Below, one piece after another: positions 33,401-43,439 of a DNA stretch of 64,000 nt (position 1 is its first letter; each line of letters starts with the position of its first letter). A program made the translations under genes and the position numbers. Origin of the DNA: Haplomitrium mnioides (Eukaryota > Marchantiophyta > Haplomitriopsida > Calobryales). Where the stretch lies: the NCBI GenBank assembly GCA_049999725.1, contig JBNGIS010020176.1, positions 22,318-86,317 of the forward strand, given 5' to 3'. Under the pieces are notes generated by a model. The model saw only the letters and a program-made list of their open reading frames with translations. It ran no database searches and was not told where the DNA came from.

Positions 33401-36400
33401 CAACCTGACTCCTGGCTCACGATTCTGATTTCAGCTGTCTCTCTGGTGATTCGCGATTCTGATTCATGCTCTCCTTTGACACACATTTGGTGTGTCTTGC
33501 GATTTCTGGTGTCTTCTGCAACTCACGATTTCGGGTTCGGGTGCCAACGACCCACATTCTGCGTATCGCGATTTTGAGTCTCTCTTGAATGCCAGTGGCC
33601 TCAACTCTTCACGTGGAATTCGCTCTTCACGTGGAATTTGTTTTACTTGCTATTACACAATGTGGTGTCAGTCACAAAGTTTCAGACCAATCAGCTTCAT
33701 CTTGTGTAGCAGTGACAACCAGCAACAACTCCTTGCTGGTTTCATCAGATCCCAACAGAGGGTCCAGTTTCTGCCACTTTCTTACTCATGATGTTGCCTA
33801 GCACTCCAACAAGAATCCAAAATAGTCAAAATCCATACACTCTCAAGCATCAGCTTGAAACATAATTCATTTCACTTTAGTTTGATTTTGTCAAGCACAC
33901 ATCCAAGAAAAAAACTCAGTCTGCTGAAAGGTTGGCAATTGGGGCATTTTTCACCCAAAACATAACAAATGAAGCCCATCACTGGTGTTTATGCTACATG
34001 AATACATAAAGCTATGAAGATGTGGAGAGTCAAACTAACCACCAAAAAAAATGGAAGTTGCAATAGTCTAGGGAAAACCTACACACATCACAACTGCACA
34101 ACACAGAGTAAAGACTTCACAGTGTGGTGCTAGACACAAAGTTTCAGACTAATCAGCCTCATCATGTGTAGCAGTAACAAGCTGCTACAACTTTCTGCTG
34201 ATTCCGTCAGTTCCCGACGGCAGGTCCAGTTAATTCTTCATCATGAGTTTCTGCCACTTTCTGGAAGTAACAGGAAAACTGTCATGATGACACCAAGCAC
34301 TCCACCAAGAATCCAAACTAATAAAAATCTGTCAACTCTCAAGCATCAGCATGCAACATCATTCCTTTCCCTTTAGTTTGATCTAGTGAATATAGTTATG
34401 AGGTTGTGAAGAGTAAAGCTAACCACAAAAACAAATAAATGGAAGCTGCAATAGTCTAGGAAAAACCTACACACATCACAACTGTGCACACATAGAGCGC
34501 AGCCTTCACACAATGTGGTGTCAGACACAAAGTTTCAGACTATTCAGCCTCATCATGTGTAGCACTGACAAGCTGCCACAACTTCCTGCTGGTTTTGTCA
34601 GTTCCCGACAGCAGGTCCTGATTAATCTTTGTACTGAGTTTCTGCCACTGTCCGGAAGAAACGGGAAAACTCAATCATGATGATGCCTAGCACTCCTCCA
34701 AGAATCCAAACTAATCAAAATCTGTCAACTCTCAAGCATCAGCTTGCGACATCATTCATTTCAATTTAGTTTGATCACGTAAAGCAGACATCCAAGAGAA
34801 TAACTCTCAGCGAGGTCTGCTGAAAGGTTAATGATTGGGGCCTTCTGCACCCTGAACATAGCACATGAAGCACATCACTGGTGACTACTTGTTTGTCATT
34901 AGCCATGAGTAGCATGGAAAAAAGCTACTGCCTTGCTAGCTGTCCACGAGCTCATCTCATGTTCCAACGCAACAATTTTTGGAGCACTAACAGACCTAAG
35001 AAAATACATAGCAAAAGCCATGCTTATCACCCTTGGGGGCAATGCTCATCCAAAATTTTCATGTTTATTCTTACCAATAACTAAGGAATAAAAACACAAT
35101 GAAGCAAAATTTTAATAGAAGAGAACTTGAAATAAAGTTCAAAGAGATGTCCCAAGGAGCCACTCAATTAAACCTACACATATTACAACTACTGCAACAT
35201 AGAGTGCAGGCTTTGTTGTGTAAATAACATAGTTTCCGACCAATCAGCATCATCAGGTGCATGTGTGGCAGTTTCAAAGCATTCCATGGACACAAAGGGA
35301 GCAGTAGTTGGTATGGAACCTTGCAGAAAATAGTTTGAATGCTTCAGGGACTGAGAAGCAAGTGATAGACTGTAGTTTCAAAAAAAGGCCGGGAACATGA
35401 GCTGGTAAGATACGTAGAAGTCAGCTTATAAGAAGCTCCTCATCATAATATCTTTGAACATATGGACCAAACTCCATAGTTACAAACTCAGGTAACCAAG
35501 CTACACTGTGAACTTAACAAACCTTACGCTGAATCATCTTGAATTGCTATAGCTGGCATTTTGTACAGTACAAAGAAGACATCTTGTTTAGTTTATAAGC
35601 TTAGACAACCCTTAATCGTTGAGAACAAGAAATGAGCTAACCACTTAAGAAAGTCTTAAGAGATACTCCTCAGAAACAGAAAAATTTGGAGTTGTAGGTG
35701 TTTGATTCTTTCAGGTTTGTCTCCAAATAGCCATGAAGATGTGGAGAGTAAGACTAACCACAAAAAAAAAAAATGGAAGTTGTAATAGTCTAGGAAAAAC
35801 CTACACACACCACAACTACACAACACATAGAATGCAGCTTTCCAATGTGGTGTCAGACACAAAGTTCCACATAGCTCATTTGCCTCTGTAGTATATGAGA
35901 CATTATTGTCATTTGACACTCTTTTCTTGGTTATGGCTACGTAAAATAGACTTTGAAGCCTACTGCAGCTTGTGTAAAAGATCTAGAAAGTTACATGTGA
36001 CCAATTTTAAAGGTGAAGTTTAGTTCACATGACTTTCTAGCCGCCGCCTCCTATGGCATTGTCACCCAAGTACATGAAGTCCCAGAATTTTTCTGTGTCA
36101 GGAACAAGAGATCATCAACAAACCGTGCAACTAACAAGAGTTTTGAGAAGGCAGACTGGACAAATGTGATAAGTAACAAGCCTCTTAAGAAATCATATTG
36201 ATAGGTGAATCAAAATAAATCACTAAATACAGTGCACAATTTGTACTCATAGAAATCCCAATGGATTGTCTGAAGAGAGTTTGACCAAAATACAGATGCA
36301 GATTATAATCCTGAAAGTAAATCTAGGATATCCATGGCTTGCACTATCTTAAAACTCCTGAGGTTTCAAAAGCATATAATTCTTTGTCACCTTTGAGTCC

Positions 36401-38524
36401 CATGGTACTTTCTGTTTTGTGAAGTACCGGAAGCCTGCAACTTATGTAGCTTAAACTATTGTTCAAACATTACAGAGTTTAAGTATTCATCAAACTAACG
36501 CTAGCTAAGTCATATTAGTTTAAAGTTGAAAATTAAAACACTGTAGGCTTAAGGACCAGGGTGTTGCAAAGGTTGCAGAGAAATTATTAAAGGCTACATT
36601 TTTTAAAATGCTGTGGAAACTTTCAGAGCCCAACCACCTTTGATTCATCAGCTGTATAAAGTGCATTCAATCATGTCTATGCACAGTAAGAGAAATAGCA
36701 ATGCAACAATAGCCAAGCCATTTCAAGCTCTGTAAAAGTTGTACCACAGGCACTATTAATAAACCTAGAAGACTCATTAAACCCATGCTGTACAAACAAA
36801 GCAGTACTAACTTATCTTGAGATGAACTAGGAGCTTCTTGTGACGTCAAAAAATTAGAAAAATATCCAGCCTTTGGTAAGTGCCAAATTTGAGAGTTTGA
36901 CATTGAAATAATTAGCTTTGAGGTGTCTTAAGACATAGATTCAATATCCTTAAGAGCACTGAGAATATTTCATAGAAAAGAAAGGTAGTCTAAAGACAGA
37001 CTATAATCCTTACTGGAGAGAGAAAATAATTGATTAGAATCAATATTCTGACGAACCCCGAGAAGATTTCATAATTAAGAAAGGTAGTCAAACGAGAACT
37101 TGAATTTTTACTGCAGAAACAAAATTGAATTGAATTGAATTGAATTAAAGTCCAGAGCCAGCCCTAGGCTAATTAGATGGATCCAAAGGATTTCCTTTCT
37201 TTCCTGCTGATTTTAAATCAAAACTTTACTTTTGTACTCTCCAAAGAGACAACTTTAAACTAGAGACCCACTTGTAATACTGGAACGAGTGAGAAGATGT
37301 GTAGCCAATCGAGTGAAAGAATGTCTGAAAAGGCTTTGTAGATCTCTCAAACTGCGATAGACAGTATACCCCACAATTTTCACTTGGCGCCAACTGAGCG
37401 ATGTAGAATATAGAGGACCAAAACCGCAGTATTGTGAATTTAATCTCCAACAGTGTATCTGTAGTAGGATTTTCAGTGTACGTTTAACAGGATGCAGAAC
37501 ATCTTTCAACTGATTACTCCAAGTCAACAGCAATAACTGACCTTGGCAATAATTGGCCGAGCCATAGATGTTCCAAGCAGGTATTTCCTTTCATACACTG
37601 CTCCAGCTCGTAGGCACGGGAAGACATAATTGTTGACAAACTCTTCTCTTAGGTCTTTTATGAAAAGCTGGCTCGCACCACTTGCCTTTGCCTTTTCCTC
37701 AAGGCCCTGTGTTTCACCAACACCCTGACAATTCCGAGATTCAACATAGTCGCAACCTAAAGTGTAAGTTAGATGCACAGTAGGTCAACATGGGTCTCCT
37801 GAACTTCCTCTAACAAGAACATATAACACAGATCTTCAGTAGATACTAGCTTACTTGGCCAACATCTGCTGTAAAGCACACCACTTCACAGCCATAATTC
37901 TCACTGCACCAAAAAAACCAAAAATTAAAGATCGTCTGTATTAGCAACTAAACCTAAATGAAAAATTAGGGTTCAAGTTCTTACTCGAAAAATCTAGACT
38001 GAATGTCTAGACACACGAATGAATAGCAAATAACTCACATTTTGCCTTGAAAGGTGGGACCAAGAGAAGTGGCAAACAAGCTAGACGTACAAGGAAAAAA
38101 AATTGATCAGGGACCAGAAAATTGACTATGGAAATTTGTCAATCACAACACCTTGCAACACTCAGAAATTCAAACAAGCCCTCCGCTCCCGAAATTTTGG
38201 AAACTATGTGGAAGTCAGGGGCTAGGCTACAAAGAAGGAGAGAAAAACACGGGAGCAAACAGTACGTTTTAGATGAACAAGAAACCTGCTAGACCACTGA
38301 ATATATTACCGAAGCCAAGGAACTATCACAGACGTATCCAGTCCCCCACTATAGGCCAGTACAACTTTGTTCAACTTGCCACGAGTTCCAATCTTCACAT
38401 TCACAGGTGATTCTCTCACTTCCCCATCTGCTGCCAGAACAGCTCTCGCCCTTACAGGAGCACAAGCATATCGGTAACTCGAACCGACGCTGGTCTTCAA
38501 TCCGAAGCAGTGCGGCGTAGACAT
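30439..38524 (-). CDS. ASS: Argininosuccinate synthase, plastid-targeted
   Basis: Joins citrulline and aspartate with ATP to give argininosuccinate, the penultimate step of arginine synthesis. In plants this is in the plastid. Minus-strand exons are 38524-38310, 37903-37855, 37724-37542, 31829-31755, 31625-31440, 31364-31276 and 30994-30439. The sum is 1353 nt, giving 450 residues and a stop, with GT-AG introns and consistent phase. Residues 1 to about 45 look like a plastid transit peptide rich in serine, alanine and arginine. The ATP pyrophosphatase loop AYSGGLDTS is at 57-65, [11 protein letters not shown] near 168, and [20 protein letters not shown] and [13 protein letters not shown] in the last exon. 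It ends [14 protein letters not shown]. Intron 3 is 5.7 kb and packed with repeats. The first ATG giving a transit peptide was taken as start. Confidence 0.95.
31963..32430 (+). repeat. Dispersed non-coding repeat, copy 1 (ASS intron 3)
   Basis: It begins around AACCACAAAAACAAACGATGG, continues TGCAATAGTCTAGGAAA, then CACAATGTGGTGTAAGGCACAAAGTTTCAGACC, a TGACAGCAGGTCC segment, CAAGCATCAGGTTGTGACG and an end near GTGATTGGGGCCCTCTGC. The unit is about 450-500 bp, has no coding potential and no clear terminal inverted repeats. Its family has at least seven members in this intron. Confidence 0.75.
32440..32680 (+). repeat. Dispersed non-coding repeat, copy 2 (truncated)
   Basis: It holds the first half of the unit: AACCAAATGGAAGTTGCAATAG, CACACATCAAAACTACC, CACAATGTGATATCAAGCACAAAGTC and a TACAGCAGGTCCAGATCAAG end. 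The second half is missing. Confidence 0.7.
32690..33990 (+). repeat. Dispersed non-coding repeat, copy 3, split by an LTR insertion
   Basis: The left part (32690-32831) runs from AACAAACCACAAAAACAAATG to GCCTTCACAA. The right part (33658-33990) resumes CAATGTGGTGTCAGTCACAAAG and continues through CAACAGAGGGTCC to a GGTTGGCAATTGGGGC end. The intervening 0.8 kb is a solo-LTR-like insertion. Confidence 0.75.
32832..33657 (+). mobile_element. Probable solo LTR inserted in the dispersed repeat
   Basis: The inserted sequence begins TGTTGGAAATGTATA and ends TTGCTATTACA. These are Copia-like LTR ends. It interrupts copy 3 of the dispersed repeat exactly between ..TTCACAA and CAATGTGG. The word CACAA stands on both sides if the end is placed two bases earlier, so the target duplication is ambiguous. 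A TATATTTAAG box lies at about 33090-33099. A 3' part contains repeated GCATC and CGATT-rich phrases. There is no internal coding region. Confidence 0.65.
34010..34385 (+). repeat. Dispersed non-coding repeat, copy 4
   Basis: Starts at GATGTGGAGAGTCAAACTAACC, includes ATGGAAGTTGCAATAGTC, CACAGTGTGGTGCTAGACAC, CTGATTCCGTCAGTTCCCGA and CTCAAGCATCAGCATGCAAC. Confidence 0.75.
34390..34905 (+). repeat. Dispersed non-coding repeat, copy 5 (longest)
   Basis: Starts at GAAGAGTAAAGCTAACCAC and runs to GGTTAATGATTGGGGCCTTC, then CATAGCACATGAAGCACATC. This copy gives the best outline of the full unit. Tandem arrangement with copy 4 suggests local duplication or preferential insertion. Confidence 0.75.
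35165..35290 (+). repeat. Dispersed non-coding repeat, copy 6 (fragment)
   Basis: AACCTACACATATTACAACTAC, GAGTGCAGGCTTTGTTGTG and GACCAATCAGCATCATCAGG match the middle of the unit. Confidence 0.6.
35720..35885 (+). repeat. Dispersed non-coding repeat, copy 7 (fragment)
   Basis: GATGTGGAGAGTAAGACTAACC, ATGGAAGTTGTAATAGTCTAGG and CAATGTGGTGTCAGACACAAAG match the 5' third of the unit, then similarity stops. Confidence 0.7.
35890..37541. other. Remaining part of ASS intron 3
   Basis: No gene or large repeat was recognised. A short TTGAA microsatellite is at about 37125-37150. The exon boundary GCCAAG with GTCAGT lies at its right edge on the minus strand. Confidence 0.5.
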
Positions 38525-39770
38525 AGTGACCTGCTCTTACCAAATGTGCGCTAACCCAAACATTAAGCAGATGGAATCTGCACACGTTTTACCACATTGA
38601 TGAATAAAGTGAGCCTTAGTTTTGCTTCGTGCTACATTGCGTTTACTGGTTAGCCCCTTGCACGAAAATCCGGTGTTCATTCTCCCGGTCACACTCTTCC
38701 CAATCTCCGTGCGTGATCTTACAGAGCAGTTACTGTGCTCCACCGGTGATTTTCATTTACATGGAAAATAAGTTGAGGATAATATTTAATCGGACGGTCA
38801 ATAATATTTGATAAACTTTAATTGAAAAAATGGAGATCCGTGGGATGGCATCTTGAGGTGTCAGCTGCAGAGAGGGCATCGAGGCCGTCCATCAACACCT
38901 GTGGACAGTTGCTGCGTTAGGGCAAAGTGAAGAGCAGATCGAATTGTTGTGGTGTAGTGGTTCGTGGTAAGGAGGAAGGAGGGGTTGCGGCTGCTTGCGC
39001 TGCAGATTTGCCTTGTTGCGGTGTTCTAGAGGTCATTTTCGATTCTTGCTTTGTGCCTTCATGACCGAAAATTTTCAGGTTGGAAGTTCCGTTGGATGTT
39101 TTTTCTAGGACATAATTGTCGGTACTGAAGAGCTTCGATCACGTTCTATGATGGTGGAGCTGTTCGTTTCGATATAGCTATTTGTTCTCTTCGCCGTGCT
39201 AGAGTAATTGTTGCAGTTTTTGCATTCATGAGTTCTACTCTGTCAGGGAACGTCTTTCCGGGTTGTTTGTATTTGTGATTCGAATAGGCTTCAGCGGCTC
39301 TGTTCATTCGGGTAGCAAGAGGAAGTTAACTTCTGGTTCGTGTCGTTCTAGACAGTATTGTTGACGATTCTTTGCTTGTGTTCAAGATCTCTTTCGTTGG
39401 TATACTGTTATCAGTGAATGATGAAAAGTCTCATCACTGTTTTTTTCTGACCTAGACACTTGGATCGTGTTTGAAAGTTTTTGGTGTTAAGTTTTTTCAT
39501 TCGCTAATTTCATCCAATATATCTGTGTAGTCAGTTTTGCGTAGTGTTGGTGTAGTACCGAAAAATCACAGCTCCCTTTTTAAATGTTTTGCTCAGTTTC
39601 TGACGTGTATGCCGGTTTTGTCTGTTAAGATGCTTGTCGAGCAGATGTGATGCTCCTGGCCATCTGGCCAGAAATCTTCTTAAGATTGTTATTTTCCTCT
39701 CTAGTAGGATGTCGATTGTTATGAGAGATATGTGACATATTTTTAATTTTCTGTCGCAGACTCGTCAGGC
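38525..39770. promoter_or_regulatory. Divergent intergenic region between ASS and the RS2Z gene
   Basis: The start codons of argininosuccinate synthase (38524, minus) and the SR protein (39771, plus) are 1.25 kb apart and point away from each other. AT-rich sequence at 38750-38830 separates two GC-richer parts. The right half ends TTTCTGTCGCAG just before the SR start codon, which reads as an acceptor, so a 5' untranslated exon and intron are likely. GTTCGTGGTAAGG near 38962 is a possible donor. Confidence 0.5.
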
Positions 39771-41961
39771 ATGCCTCGTTACGAAGATCGTGGGGGGGGC
39801 CAAACCCGACTGTACGTTGGGCGGCTATCAAGTCGAACTCGCAGTCGTGACCTTGAAGATCTTTTCAGCAAATACGGAAGGTACTCTACCGTTGACTCTA
39901 TCGTCTTTTGTACGTCTATCCTAGGGATCCCTCGAGATAGATCGTTGGCATCGAAATGAAAGTCAGCCACGGGCGGAATCTGCAACGGAAAATACACCTG
40001 TCCGTTGGTTTGATCGGGATCTGTCTGGTGTTTCCGCATAGGGAGAGTTATAAAGTCGCAGGCTATATTGCTTCTATCAGACATAGAGTGAATCTTACAC
40101 TGAAAAGAGCGTCACCTTCCAACGCCAGCAATAACCCCTGTGTGACCAAGCTCACATAAATGCCAAGATGAGTACGGAGGGCGAGATGTGTCTCGCAGCA
40201 TCTGCAACCTCTGTTAGCGCACCCATCAAGCAAAGGGTATCAAGGGCCTCCCAATTTGATTTGTAGGGGCGAAAAGCTAGGTGAGTGTAACGGGGCTAAG
40301 CGTTAACTCGCATGATGTTGTTGAAGGTTGGTGGGTTCTCGCCCGGCCAGGAGGTCTATGGTGAGAGGGTGGCCTTGGTGGCATTGGTGGCCCTTACTCG
40401 CGAGGGAAGGGGAGACTGGCGCATCTAGGCGTGCATCTCTGTGTATGACTGTTCATACATACATACATGGATTGGCGAGGGTGGAAGTGGTGTTTGATGC
40501 AATTGACTCGCGGTGTGCCGTGCCTTGACGTGGTGCGCTGCTCTTTTTTGGCACGACTTTTCGCAGAGTTCGAGACGTGGATTTGAAGCACGACTTTGCA
40601 TTCGTTGTGTGTACATCTCACCCTTTTTCATCATTTTGGGTTCTGATTTTTTTAAGTACAATCAAAATTTGTACTATCTATTCAGGAATGTGCTTAAAGG
40701 GAGATCAAAACCCCTTCAGCTCTGCGGTATAAATCTTGTGCAGGAGTTCAGTGATCCTCGGGATGCCGATGAAGCTATCCGGTATCTCAATGGGAAAGAT
40801 TTCGAGGGTAGTCGGCTTGTGGTCGAGTTTGCAAGGAGGGTGAGGAGGGATTCTTTGGCTCTGGTTCAGTCATTGCAGTGCTGTTTCATATTTTTTGCTG
40901 GTACTTTGTGCTGCTTGACGCTCACAATTTGATGTTACGATATTAACATCACAATATGTACCTTAACAAGAGTGCATGGCTGTTGGTCTGCCCACGTATT
41001 TTGAATGTAATTAGTATTGGAGTTTGTGATTAAGTGTATTGTATTTCAGGGACCTCGTGGACCTGGTGGTGCTCGTGAATACCTTGGGAGGGGCCCACCT
41101 CCCGGTACAGGACGTTGCTACAACTGTGGCAATGATGGCCACTGGGCACGTGATTGTAAGGCTGGTGACTGGAGGGACAAGTGCTACAGGTGTGGTCAAA
41201 GGGGTCACATAGAGAGGAACTGTCGTAACAGCCCCAGGCCATTCAACAGGTGAATGGCTTTCTTACTACACGTTGTGTCTTTCGTTCCATTTTAACACAA
41301 GAAGAAACTGAAGTGAATCTTTCAGTGCAATATAACAATTCTTATGTTGAGGAATGATCGGCCCTGTTGCTTTGCTGGCGGTTTGGTACTTAAATATCAA
41401 TGTATTCTGTATGCACATATGGGTTTCAAGAATATCCATAGCTAATATGTAGTCGACCATCCAGATCTAGGTCACCCTCAAGATCTCGTTCACCTCGTGG
41501 ACGAGGTAGAACACGCAGCAGGAGCTACAGTGGGAGCAGAAGTTACAGGTTCGTGATTATCAGCAGAAATCTAAGTCGTGATTTGTTTATAAATAGATGC
41601 TAGCACGTTCAATAATTTTGCATATTTGCCTCATCAACTTTTTATTATGTGCAGCTCTCCAAGGAAGGAAAGTCACAGTCCAGGGAAAGGGGACCCACGC
41701 CGAAAAATTACCCGAAGCAGAAGTCAGAGTAGGACGCCAGTACCTCGGAAAGAGAGTCCCCCTAGCCGTTCACGCAGTCCCATAGGGAATGGCAGAAGTA
41801 TGAGCCGCAGTCCACCTGCAAGGCGGGCTAGCCCAAGTCTCAGTAGAAGTCCTCCACGAAAGGTTCGCAGCCTTGGAGCAGATGCAGACAGTGTAAGCCC
41901 TCCTCAAAGAAAGGGATCACCACTCAGGGAAACTAATAGTCGCAGTCCTTCCATGGACTAG
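39771..41961 (+). CDS. RS2Z: RS2Z-type SR splicing factor (RRM, two zinc knuckles, RS domain)
   Basis: Nuclear pre-mRNA splicing regulator of the plant-specific RS2Z subfamily. Coding exons are 39771-39880, 40567-40606, 40744-40839, 41050-41249, 41453-41548 and 41655-41961. The sum is 849 nt, 282 residues. The fifth exon could start at 41465 instead, which drops four residues without changing frame. The RRM has RNP2 LYVGRL at 14-19 and RNP1 around 44-52 (KHDFAFVEF). Two CCHC knuckles are [14 protein letters not shown] (105-118) and [14 protein letters not shown] (127-140). Then come RS repeats ([17 protein letters not shown]) and a serine/proline-rich tail ending NSRSPSMD. The 40-nt second exon is easily missed. 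An AATAAA near 42246 fits a polyadenylation signal. Confidence 0.93.
40199..40280 (+). other. Candidate alternative (poison) exon in RS2Z intron 1
   Basis: Within the 686-nt first coding intron, TCTCGCAG ends at 40198 and a strong donor GTGAGT starts at 40281. The enclosed 82 nt is not a multiple of three, so inclusion would shift the frame. Plant SR genes are known to carry unproductive splicing events in long introns interrupting the RRM. Whether this piece is spliced in is inference. Confidence 0.3.
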
Positions 41962-42269
41962 TTGCAGTTGAAGTTGACCTGTAGTTCTTTAAGTATATGC
42001 AGACTGCTATGCAGGCTGTTACAGAAGGCTGTTACAATGCAAGCATATGATGGATTTTGGTAAAGGACCTATGTAGTTTGGTGTCTACATGACTGACTAC
42101 CCACGTGTTCCTTCTTGAGAGTGTCCACTCCCTAGAGAGGCCACTTTCACTTGTAGCGACCAAACTCAAATCCTCTGTTTTCTTTTTGATGTCTGGTGCC
42201 AAGTGTTAAAATTGTGAACTTATAGCTCAAGTGATTGCTTGAAGCAATAAAGCCGCGTGTTTGCTTGCC

Positions 42270-42890
42270 CCTTAGGTAATTACCACGTTTGGATTGTTTT
42301 TCTTCTTCGCATGTGAGATGCAGGCTTGTGCCATTCCTCGAAAAATATCCCAAATTGACTTGTAGTTAACAAGTAGTGCAGGCAATATTTAATTCGCATT
42401 TTTCATGAGTCTCAGCAAGACACTCTACATTTTTTCATACCACTCATAGGGCACAATTTTCTCATGTGATTGGTTAGCTTTAACCCAACTTTGTAACAAA
42501 CAGAATCATGTCATTGTCCCTAACTTTTACCCTCAATTGTTACTTGTGGTTGGTCTTGTTACAGTCCCAGCTTTTCAACATCTTCTCTGCAGCTTTTGAC
42601 CACCACAATTACGCCATGGTCTGTTACTTTTATTCCCAACTTTTCAGTAAGAAAGCCTTGAATATATATTAGAATATAAGTTAGTATATGAACCCCTACC
42701 TAATACTAAATTAGCACAGAGATTAGTTGGTGGTTAGAACAACTATATAGAAGAGAAATACTAAGAGTAACATAAGATGAAGAAGTATATAGATGATGTA
42801 CAAATACATAGTTGTTGTAGTCTAGTCTAAACTTTGATTAATTTAACTAATCCACATCTTCATAACTAATATATTCAATGACTTTAGCGG
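42270..42890. other. Intergenic region with no recognised feature
   Basis: AT-rich sequence after the presumed polyadenylation signal of the RS2Z gene. No coding or repeat similarity was seen. Confidence 0.5.
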
Positions 42891-43016
42891 ATGTTCCATA
42901 TCCAAGTAGTCACCAGGATGTGCTTTATGTGCTATGTTCATAGTGTAGAAGGGATGTTCCATATCCAAGAAGTCACAAGGATGTGCTTCATGTGCTATGT
43001 TCATAGTGTAGAAGGT
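42891..43016. repeat. 63-bp tandem duplication
   Basis: Two adjacent copies begin ATGTTCCATATCCAAG at 42891 and 42954. They differ at only a few positions. Confidence 0.85.
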
Positions 43017-43024
43017 CCCAATCA

Positions 43025-43435
43025 CTAACTTTTCAGCAGACCTCTATGGGAGTTATGCTCTTAGAGTGAAATGAACTAAAGTGAAATGAATGATGTCGCA
43101 AGTTGATGCTTGAGAGTTGACCCATTTTGATTAGTTGGATTCTTGGTAGAGTGCTAGGCATCATCATGACTGTGTCTTCCCGTTACTTTTGGAAAGTGGC
43201 AAAAACTCAGTACGACGATTGATCAAGACTTGTTGACAAAACCAGCAAGAAGTTATGGCAGCTTATCAATACTACACATGATGAGGATAAATAGTCCGAA
43301 ACTTTGTATATGACAGCACAGAATAAAGGCTGCACTCTATGCGTGCACAGTTGTGATATGTGTAGGTTTTTCCTAGACTATTGCAACTTTCATTTAAGTG
43401 TTGTCGTGGTTAGTTTTGCTCTCCACAACTTCATA
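43025..43435 (-). repeat. Dispersed non-coding repeat, reverse-orientation copy
   Basis: Read on the minus strand it gives AGTTGTGGAGAGCAAAACTAACC, TTGCAATAGTCTAGGAAAAACC, a GCAGCCTTTATTC segment, and CAAGCATCAACTTGCGACATC to its end. It is the same unit as the copies in the ASS intron, now outside a gene. Confidence 0.75.
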
Positions 43436-43439
43436 ACTA

